Shown piece after piece: positions 36,460-44,710 of a stretch of DNA of 64,000 nt. How positions within the stretch are numbered: position 1 is the stretch's first letter; every line of letters starts with the position of its first letter. Source of the stretch: Neofusicoccum parvum. Its lineage: Eukaryota > Ascomycota > Dothideomycetes > Botryosphaeriales > Botryosphaeriaceae. The stretch lies in the NCBI GenBank assembly GCA_020912385.1, contig CP087211.1:1364001-1428000 (forward strand), written 5' to 3'. The notes under the pieces are model-generated. The model was not told the DNA's origin, searched no databases, and saw only the letters and a program-made list of their open reading frames with translations. Position numbers and translations under genes: made by a program.

Positions 36460-38625
36460 TCAGGCCTCTAAATCGGGTACAACATGAAAGTCTCCATTGG
36501 TAGTATTTTTACCCTGATTCAAAGTACGTCCTGTTTGGGCGCCACTCAAAGCATCCTTATCCTTTTGTATTGCTGTGATGCGCGTGATCATATTGCATAC
36601 GTTCTTAGAAGTGAAGTTGTTGGTCGGATCCAGATGTTGCACAACTTCCTTTGAGCTGAACGAGTACATATTTTGGAGTGGCGAGGTTTCCATATCTACC
36701 GATGATCGAGGAACCACGTGTATCGTGAACTCGGGGGCCTGCTTGAAAAAAAAAGGTAAGTCAGAAAAAAAAAAAGGTAACGGATTGTAATCTCAGGTGA
36801 TACTGACTTCTTCTGCAAACTGACGTAACAGAACCGACTTGCCGCCAAAAGACTCCTCGCCAAATAGGAACAGATTCGTTTCCTTGTAATTGCATATGCG
36901 ATGGTGGATGAGAGAGGATGCTAGCATACTGTTGCTGAAGAACTTCACATTTTCTTCTCCAGCTGGCCATCCGGGAAGGTTACCGATGATCTGCTTGAGC
37001 TTGTGGAGTGAGAATGGACTTGGTGCTAATAGGAAGAACCGGGATCTGTGTTCGTTAGCCAATTTAGCACTATAATGTAATGAAATCAGATCCCTACCTT
37101 GTTTTCGCTGAAATAACCGCTCCAAGTGTAACTGCTCGCCAACGGCCTTGTTGTCGTAGTTGAACCATTGCATTCACAGCGTTGCTGATGAGAACTTTGC
37201 GCTCTCTTTCATTGAGAGAGTTTGAACAACGAAAGATCAAGATTGCTCGATCAGTATTGACTTCTCCACGAGAGACAATTGTGGTCAGGTGTCCAGAGAA
37301 ACAGTGCTCGACTCCATTCACGGTCTTCACCATCCCGGTCAGTCCATATGCTGGCATGAAATTTGGTGAATTTCTCATGAAGGGCCCGCCGGATGCGAAA
37401 TTCAATCCGGTTACTGGATGTTGAAAGTTCCCCTGGTCAAACATATGCAACACAGCGTGTGCGTCGATGCAGGAGGAAGTGAGATTGGTCAGATCAGCGC
37501 CACACTTTGGCCAGGGGCAAGTCTTCTTTTTGACTTTCTCGTTCCTCGGGAGTTTTCTGAAGACACAAGGTGCTTGGAAAACACAGCAGTTGACGCATAG
37601 ACCTCCCTCGCATAGTGGTACGCAGACGCACGTCGATATGTTACATCTCAGACACTTTGGGGTAGATGATGTCAGAATTCCTATCGTTCGGCAGGAAATC
37701 CCCCTCTTCTTGCACTCCTCACATTCATTGTCCGTCATTGGCTTAGGCGTGTTTAGTTGCAGGATTGCGCAGTTGATGCAGCAGCAACTTCCTTTCAATA
37801 CCACAGCGCTTTTACTGTCCAGAGTGGCGGTTGCGGGGTTGTCGGTCTTCCTGGCGGGCTTTGGCGGTGGGATGTCGTCCGGAACACCAGACCAACAGTT
37901 CAAGCCCCGGCTTGAACATTCCGTACATGGAAAGCCTTGAATGTATGCCGTGCACGTCAGTCCATAATGTCGACAGACAACGCATCTTGGTGGCGGGAAA
38001 TTATCAGCATCGAGGAAGTCCAGTTTTTCCAAAGCGGCACGGGTTGGTATCTTGAAATCCTTATCAAATTGTGTTGAAAATTGGCGCGGTGCAGAATGTA
38101 GTACAATTCTTGGCATGCCGTGTGAGGGGGGGCAGGAGAGGTGCCCGACTTATCCTCAAACACGGTACTATACCTAATCTAGCAACTAACGTACACGTGA
38201 TTTCCAACAAGTTGGTCCAGTAATTGTTCAGCAGCTCTTCTCGGAGTCGGAGTATCAGGAGTAGATAGCTCTGCAATCGAGGGGCGCATGGGTGACGGCT
38301 TAATTCTTGAATCAAATCGCGTCTGATCAGTTGATGAGAACTTCGGTAACGAAGGCTTAGAGGCTTGTTGCGGCGTCCACAGGGCTGGCTGCTGGCGTGG
38401 TTCCTGTATTTGCGTCCAGAGTCCAATCGATAAACGGGGCCGCTTCTGGGGCGGTGGGGTCATGTCGCGGCTTGGTTGTTGTATCCCATTATCCTGACTG
38501 TCCTTCTGAGCGGGCTGTCGCTCCTGCTGGTGAGATTGCTGGGCTGAAAAGAATCCTGTTATCCTTGTCTGTCCCTTATCATCGGCCCTCTTTGCGGCCC
38601 TCTTTGCGGCCTTCTTCTTGGCCAT
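36460..38625 (-). CDS. unrecognised cysteine-rich protein with PIP-box-like motif and three Zn2Cys6-like clusters
   Basis: Not a gene I recognise. Minus-strand exons: 38195-38625, 37098-38108, 36808-37045, 36460-36738; introns 86, 52 and 69 nt; 652 codons, phases all consistent. Residues 1-17 are Lys/Ala-rich. Residues 19-26 are QTRITGFF, which fits the PCNA-binding (PIP) consensus Q-x-x-I/L/M-x-x-F-F. Three Cys clusters follow. Residues about 186-215 and 296-325 both have spacing C-x2-C-x6-C-x8-C-x2-C-x6-C, as in Gal4-type binuclear zinc clusters. Residues 254-283 keep only five of the six Cys. A C-x4-C-x14-H-x3-H pattern follows at 341-365. The third cluster (GGLCVNC) also recalls DUF3716. 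The C-terminal 280 residues show no motif I know. Upstream leader exons stay open in frame to about 39024 but without an ATG, so a longer product is possible. The first intron is the least certain. Confidence 0.6.
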
Positions 38626-39927
38626 CTCGTTGCGCGGAGCAGGTTTCCAATAATGTAGACGCTGGAAGTCTATCGCCGGGGTGAAGCGTTGGTGACTACT
38701 CGGCCGTCAGATGGATGGGAGAGGCAGCGGGCCAGGTGGAGAATCGTGAGGTGAAGAACTTACCTGGTCTTGTCTTCACCGCGGTCGCCGCGTTTCCGCT
38801 GCTGGGGGAGGCTGTTTGGCCGTCAGACGGATGGAAGAGGCGGCGGGTGGGCGAGCTGAAGAATGTGAGGTGAGGAACTTACCTGGTCTTATCTTCGGTG
38901 CGTTCGCTACGTTTGCTGCATTTGCCGTTTTCGCTGGTGCTAGGTGAAGCTGCTCTGCCGTCAGGTAGATGGGTGAGGTGGAGAGGCACAAGGTGAAAGA
39001 CGACTGGGCGGCAGTCTTGGTCACGGATACATTATTTTTTTTTATTAATCTGGGGAAATTGATCTGACATTGATGCTATAAAGCACTATTATTGGCTTCT
39101 GAGGCTGTTTTACACCACTTTGTGAGTGGTATGACTGGCCTCGACGCCGCTACGGAAGTAGATCGAGAGAAATCCTCACGCAGGCTTGCATTCTTCAAGC
39201 TCCTAACCGAAATTCCGGGGCTTTAACAGGCAAACCATATGCAAGATAGCTTTACTGACGCATAAGTCTTTACTACAACGCCTAATCCGCTGGACATAAG
39301 CTTCTTCAGGGCTCTAATCTCAACAGTGTTCTTGTAGGCCGTGTTTGCGTTGATGAGTGGCACATTTGCCAATCTGGACGAAATCCTCTTTTGAAGCTCG
39401 TGTACACTTTCACCAGCCACAATACCAAGCTGGTAAAGAGAGTCGAACGCCCGTTCTTTCTCTTTGTGTCCGGAACTCCCATGCATCAAGGGCCTGAGTC
39501 CCTCAAGGAACCCCCACAGCGAGTTATGTCAGACAAGAATCTTTTCCTAAAGATCTACATCCCGAGAAGTTCAACGACCTCAGAGAGAAGAAGATCAAGA
39601 ACAACAATAAGAAGCAACAGAGAACGACGACACATGCACACTCTTTGATGTCACTTCGGTCGGCCTACGACACTTATGCTCTCAGCATCAATGTTTTTAT
39701 TTGGTCGTTCAAAGCTCGATGGAGGGCAAGGCATTGAAGAGGAAGATTTGATCTTTCACTATACCCTACCTCGCGAGTCAAAGATCTTGCTACTTCAGAG
39801 CTTCTGCCCACGCCTTCTCGGCTCCAGGAGTGTTATTATCCGGAAATCGCTGCTTCAATCTGTTAAATAAGATGATATACACAAAATTTTGGAGTTGTCT
39901 TTCAGGAAACCAGCAAATGGGATCATA
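38626..39927. other. leader of the cysteine-rich gene and gene-free flank
   Basis: 38626-39024 holds duplicated splice units (separate entry). An A/T homopolymer run lies near 39030. Short frames at 39223-39489 (minus) and 39391-39648 (plus) have no recognisable features. The tRNA gene follows at 39928. Confidence 0.5.
38696..39010 (-). repeat. tandemly duplicated intron-exon units
   Basis: About 2.5 copies of a 116-138 bp unit. GCCGTCAG recurs at 38703, 38819 and 38957; the donor block CCAGGTAAGTT (minus strand) recurs at 38757-38767 and 38877-38887. Each copy therefore carries a short exon, a donor and a roughly 70-nt intron ending CTGACGGCC-N-AG. The exon between (38764-38811, 48 nt) is phase-symmetric, so it can be duplicated or lost without a frameshift. 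Confidence 0.7.
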
Positions 39928-39939
39928 GGGCACTTGGTC
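39868..39939 (-). repeat. tRNA 5' flank, copy 1 of an inverted duplication
   Basis: Includes the first 12 nt of the tRNA-Ala gene and about 60 nt upstream. Read on the minus strand it gives DQVPYDPICWFPERQ; copy 2 (40241-40310, plus strand) gives DQVPNDFIGWFDERR. Roughly two thirds of bases agree. Confidence 0.55.
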
Positions 39940-40013
39940 TAGGGGTATGATTTTCGCTTCGCATGGCTTAAAATGCTTGTGAAAGGTCGTGGGTTCAATT
40001 CCCACAGTGTCCA
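39928..40013 (+). tRNA. tRNA-Ala (anticodon CGC), with 14-nt intron
   Basis: A full cloverleaf can be drawn. The acceptor stem is GGGCACT paired with AGTGTCC and includes G3:U70, the alanine identity pair; discriminator A is at 40013. The A-box is TGGTCTAGGGG. The anticodon stem is TTCGC/GTGAA, and the T-arm is GTGGG-TTCAATT-CCCAC with B-box GGTTCAATTCC. The anticodon loop is 21 nt instead of 7. Placing the intron one base 3' of the anticodon leaves CGC (Ala) and removes TGGCTTAAAATGCT; GCAT around the anticodon can pair with ATGC in the intron, as in split eukaryotic tRNAs. The D-arm looks more like fungal tRNA-Pro, so amino-acid identity is likely but not certain. Confidence 0.82.
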
Positions 40014-41173
40014 ATTCTTTTGCCTTTTGGCACTTCATGCATGAGGCACCATGCTCGTGGGGGTTTCTTTTTGCCTACGAGACAAGGCTGAGAAGTTATC
40101 GCGAGAAAATCGGGGGGGATACCTGTAGGAAGGGGATTTTCTTCATAGGCATGAACAAGAAGGTTAGCAGCTACTACTGATGCCAAGTGCCTTGCGCCAG
40201 AATACAAAACATCTTCCAGCCTCGCAAAAATCATCCACTTGCGACCAGGTGCCCAACGATTTCATTGGCTGGTTTGATGAAAGAAGAATGCAGGGGTGTG
40301 TGTACGTTGGTTCGGTGGGCAGCGCCTGGCTACCTTGTATTTTCTACTTGTTCTCATTGGTGGGTTTATCGAGCTACAGGACGCCGTTGTATGCTTCTTC
40401 TTGTCGGTAGGCAGCTTTGCTCTTGGGCAGTTTTGAGACTACAAAGTAGACGACTATATAGTTGATGTAATCTCTGTGGAGGGTAAACGCTACTATACTA
40501 CTAAAAATGAGACATGCAGAAGACTGCACATTAGTAGAAAAGATCGAGATACTCCCCCAGTCAAGGAGATAGCACTCCCGTCCTTCACAGCCGATCCAAC
40601 GTCACATTAGCCGGACCCCTCGAGCGTGAACGGCTTCCTTTCGACCGCCAGCACAATGCGCATCGAACAACCCGAGCTTCGAAGATTCTCGTTATCAAAT
40701 TTCGATCCGAAAGCGATCTCCGACATTGCTATTACTTAAGCCCGGATATCCTCTCCTGCTTGGCAGCCGCGGCAAGCGGGGGATCTCCCCGCGCAATGAC
40801 GGAAAACTAACCTCGCCTTATCCGAAGCATGACGTGGACCAAGAGCAACAGGCCCGGGGGGAAATAGAAATCGAACCATGACAGCGCCTGCTGCTTGCTC
40901 GTCATTCAGTGAAACTTTGGTTGAGTGGATCTTAGTTTCATGCACCAGGGTCCTTCCTCGCACACTCAACCGGTGGTGCAGCTTGCTCGTGACAGGGCAA
41001 GTAGAGACATCATGTCTAGCACATGCATGTGGAGAATGGGTGAGATTCGTGTATTCATTTATACATCACAATTCAGTCTTCTACTCCAATGATGCAGCCC
41101 CATTTTCCCTTCGAAAAGGCCATCCCCCATTAAACATCTCAAAACAAGCTTCGGTCGCAATTATGCAACGAGC
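40014..41173. other. gene-free stretch between tRNA and aldolase
   Basis: No supported gene. Contains copy 2 of the tRNA-flank duplication (40241-40310). The last 150 bp are probably aldolase 3' UTR. Confidence 0.5.
40241..40310 (+). repeat. tRNA 5' flank, copy 2 of an inverted duplication
   Basis: Diverged inverse copy of 39868-39939. Its outer end reads GACCAGGTGCCC, the complement of the first 12 nt of the tRNA with one change, so the duplicated block stops inside the tRNA D-arm. Confidence 0.5.
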
Positions 41174-41699
41174 TTACAGCTGGCCAGCAGTGTTGAAGTC
41201 GACGAGAGCCTCCTTGACGCGGACGGTCATGGTCTTCTCACCCTCACGGACCCAGACACGGGGGTCGTAGAACTTCTTGTTGGGCTTGTCGGCACCATCG
41301 GGGTTGCCGACCTGGGTCAAGATGTAGTCCTTCTTGTTCAGGACGTAGTCGCGGATACCGGTGAGGTAGGCCCTGCGAGTTTATTAGTGTTTGCTCATGC
41401 GCGAACGAAACAGGAGATGCATACCACTGCAGGTCGGTGTCGAGGTTGACCTTGACGACACCGTAGCTGATGGCCTGCTGGAACTCCTCCTTGGAGCTGC
41501 CGGAGCCACCGTGGAAGACGAGGAAGACAGGCTTGTCGTCCTTGGAGCCGACGGCCTGCTTGACGTGCTGCTGGTGCTTGGACAGAAGCTCGGGGTGGAG
41601 CTTGACGTTGCCGGGCTTGTAGACACCGTGGACGTTGCCGAAGCCAGCGGCAATGGAGAAGAAGGGCGAGATGGCGGACAGCCTCTGGTAGATCATGAG

Positions 41700-41735
<36 letters not shown>

Positions 41736-42357
41736 AACATCCTCGTTGTTGACACCGTCCTCCTCGCCACCGGTGATGCCAATCTCCATCTCGAGGAGCT
41801 GCTTCATGGGAGCCATGCGCTGGAGGTACTTGGCGGTGGTGGAGACGTTGTACTCGACGTCCTCCTCGGAAAGGTCAATCATGTGCGAGGACCAGAGGGG
41901 CTCGCCGGTCTTCTTGAACCACTCCTCGTCGGCATCGAGCATGCCGTCCAACCAGGGCAGGAGCTTCTTGGCGCAGTGGTCGGTGTGGAGGATGACGGGA
42001 ACGCCGTAGGCGGGAGCAATGGCGCGGATGTAGTGGGCCGCTGCAATGGCACCCTGGATGGAGGCAAACTGGTCCTTGTTGTCGACGCCCTTGCCGGCGA
42101 AGTAGGCGGCACCACCCTGCGAGGTCTGCAGGATGATGGGCGACTTGCTATCGCGGGCAGCCTCGAGGGCGCCAACGACGGTCGAAGAGCTGGTGACGTT
42201 CTGCGCGCGGTGAGCCAATTGGCGCCAGAGCCGGATCGAGGCTACTTACGATGGCGGGGATGGCGAACTTGTGCTCCTGAGCGTACTTGAAGAGCTTCAG
42301 GACGTCATCGCCGTAGATGACACCGGCCTTGCGGCTGAGAACGTCTTGGGCACCCAT
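41174..42357 (-). CDS. FBA1: fructose-bisphosphate aldolase, class II
   Basis: Zinc-dependent aldolase of glycolysis/gluconeogenesis, cleaving fructose-1,6-bisphosphate to the two triose phosphates; cytosolic. Exons 42250-42357, 41425-42200 and 41174-41372; introns 49 and 52 nt; 360 residues, exactly the family size. Zinc ligands are in LHTDHCAKKLLPW (about residue 110), the Glu-rich loop is EIGITGGEEDGV, a second zinc His lies in GFGNVHGVYKPGNVKL, and the phosphate-binding segment is LVFHGGSGSSKEEF. The substrate block is VKVNLDTDLQWAYLTG, completed across intron 2. A probable 5' UTR intron precedes the start. No gene for another glycolytic step is near. Confidence 0.97.
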
Positions 42358-43295
42358 GTTGATGTTGTGGAGAGTTGTGTCTGGCGGGGAGCAGCGGGTT
42401 AGAGGCGGAAAGCAGGCGGGCAGGTGCGTGGTTGGGGGTATCACAGGGAGGTGCAGAGGGCAGAGGGGGCGAGGGGGAGGGGCAGTTTTTGAAGCCGCAG
42501 GGCTTGACGGCGAGGTGGATCGGTTGCATCAGCGGGGCCCTAGCTCTGCGCCTGCTGCGACGGCAGGTGCGGCGAGCTAGGCGCACAGGCAGCGCCGGGA
42601 GGCAAACTCACCAGATCAAGGCGTGCAGGCGCGATGGGAGTGCGATGATTTCAGTGGGCTCGTGTCGGTGGGAGGAAGAAGCTGCGTGTGTTGAGGGGCA
42701 GGTGGGGATTTCATCATAACACTGCGGCCGATTGTGTCATGCCTGGCGGGGCTACGGCTCTGCATCGGCGCTGCCACTGTGAAATCTTCCCGAGGATCCT
42801 CGTCTCCGGCAACCACAGGCACGCCCGCCCTGCGCCCTCACTGGCCAGCGCCGGCCGCAGGATCAGCGAGATGCCGGCTCCGTCCGTCGCGGCTGGCCCA
42901 GCACACGAACCCGCCCAAGCGTCCGGATGGCCTGCGAGCAGCCAGCGCAGCGCCGACGGCCTCCTCCAATGCGCAGCTCTGCATTAGTGACGGACGCGCG
43001 CAGCCCAGCACTGTTGGGCCCGCCCAGCGCCGCGCTCGGCGATTTGCGACGCCGTTGGGCGGTCGGCTTGGCGGTCGGCGGCGTGGGCGAGCATGCAAGG
43101 CGAGCGGCGTTGAAGGAACCAGATTGGATGCTTATCTTACAGTCCACCTAAGCTATCTCGACAAGACATTTTTATCGCGCAGCCGGTGACATCCTCCTGA
43201 TGTCTTCTCGGAGCCGAAAAACCTCAGAGTTAGTGTATGTCCTTTTATTTGCCTCCGCCGACGGGAGCCAGAGGTCGCACCATCATGATTCCACC
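42358..43295. other. aldolase promoter/leader and bL9m 3' region
   Basis: Both neighbours are on the minus strand. Contains the probable aldolase leader intron (42381-42611); no other gene seen. Confidence 0.55.
42381..42611 (-). other. probable 5' UTR intron of the aldolase gene
   Basis: On the minus strand: donor CTG|GTGAGT at 42611, branch-like TCTAACC and acceptor CCCCGCCAG ending at 42381, 23 bp before the ATG. Length 231 nt. Leader introns are common in highly expressed fungal glycolytic genes. Confidence 0.5.
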
Positions 43296-44388
43296 TCAGG
43301 CACTGGCTCGAAAGATGGGGATAACGCGCAGTTTTCGCCTCACGCCTTCCTCTGCCCCCTTAACCTTGATCTCGACCTCGTAGTCGCCTGAAAACTTCAG
43401 CCGAGTCGCGTCGTCGGCAGACGTGCCGTCAATAAAGTGTACGTCCTCCTGTGACACCGTCACCAGCGTGCCTTCCTCGTTCACAGCAAGATGGTCCCTG
43501 ATGAACGCCGCGACATCTATCGTGGAAACCGATCCGTGGATTCCAACTCGCTCGTCCACCTCCTGCTTGGCCTGCGCGGCCGATGCCGCAGCGAGGACGT
43601 CTGCGGCGGATATGCCGCGGGGGCGTGGCTGCACCTTGGCCGGTTGTTCTTGTGGTGGTTTGTCCTTTGCCGATTTTTGGAAATCCATGCGCGCCGGAAC
43701 GAAGATGTCAATCAGCTCCATAGACCGTTGAGGCTGTCGCGTCGTCAGTAACTGTGCCTGCCAGGCTTGGTCGGACGCGGCAGTCGTCGTGCATTCCGTC
43801 TGCACATGGCGGGGCCACTCGGGCTCGTGAAAAGAGCCAATTCGACGTGAAGCTCGTGACGATGACCCAGCCTCAAGCGGAATGCCCAATGCCTGCCGCA
43901 ACCATGTTTTTGTGAAGCACGTACGCTGATTCTCTCGACCTCAATGGGCTTGGGCTTTGCAATCTCCAGCACCTCCGGGCCAGTCTCCCCCTTGACCTTG
44001 ATCTCTTCCAAGACGAAGGCGTGATCGCGCTCGATGGAGGCATCCTTTTGCCGGAGCTCTTTCAATTCCGTGGCCGTCACGTACTCGGCGGTGCGCGCAG
44101 GAAACCAATTGTTCCTCATCTGGCCGGCCGAGACCGGGACCAGGGAGCCTGCGAGCACGGCGTCAGCCCCGGGCGCGGCATTGGCGTCGCGCGAGACGTA
44201 CCTTTGCGGCCAAAGGCCTTGACATCCTTGAGCAGGCGGACGGGAATGGTGTGCGGGAGCTTGCTGAGCTTCTTCTTGCCGCGGATCTGCTGCTGGAGCG
44301 GCGACCAGGGGCGCAGGGCGGAGGCGGCGACGCGGCGGGCGCACGAGGAGCAGCGGGGCAGCAGCGAGGGCCGCAGCGGAGCGGACAT
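43296..44388 (-). CDS. MRPL50: mitochondrial large-subunit ribosomal protein bL9m
   Basis: Component of the mitochondrial 54S subunit, homologous to bacterial L9 (yeast Mrpl50). Exons 44202-44388, 43925-44148 and 43296-43733; introns 53 and 191 nt; 282 residues. A basic, Arg/Ser/Ala-rich N-terminus up to about residue 35 is a mitochondrial presequence. The L9 core follows: RGKKKLSKLPHTIPVRLLKD, VKAFGRKGSLVPVSAGQMRN and NWFPARTAEYV. The long linker has ERIS joined to PQRSMELIDIFVPARMDF, where the acceptor is chosen by phase and similarity. The C-terminal domain (ERVGIHGSVSTIDVAAFIRD) also matches bacterial L9. Intron 2 is unusually long and has a TTACTGAC branch-like site. Divergent from the ubiquitin protease, 322 bp apart. 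Confidence 0.9.
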
Positions 44389-44710
44389 GGCGGCGGGTGC
44401 TGGCTGGCGAGGCTGCGGGCTGGTGTTTGGCGCAGAGCGAGTGTCCGGCGGCGCTTGGCAGGCTGCGTCGGCACTTCGCCGCGCCGACCGCGCCAAAACC
44501 TCACGGACGGCGGCGGGCATTGCGGCCTGCTGCCGTGGGCGCTGCGCACTGCGAGCAATGGATCTGCCGCTGTGCGAGTGACCGATTCGCCCGCCCTGCT
44601 CACGCGCCTCAGCCTGCCCCGGCGATATCCGCTAAGCAGCCCGTCATCACCTTCATGCCCATCCCAGCCCAGCCCGCTGCCTCCTCCCACCCTCCCGGCC
44701 TGCCTGCGCC
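44389..44710. promoter_or_regulatory. divergent promoter, bL9m / ubiquitin protease
   Basis: 322 bp between start codons; C-rich tract 44600-44705 ahead of the protease start. No strong motif. Confidence 0.5.

Noticed and set aside
38195..38669. Definite N-terminal extension of the cysteine-rich protein to about 39024
   Set aside because: The spliced leader is open in frame, but the outermost codon is GTG and no in-frame ATG is visible, so the ATG at 38625 is kept as start.
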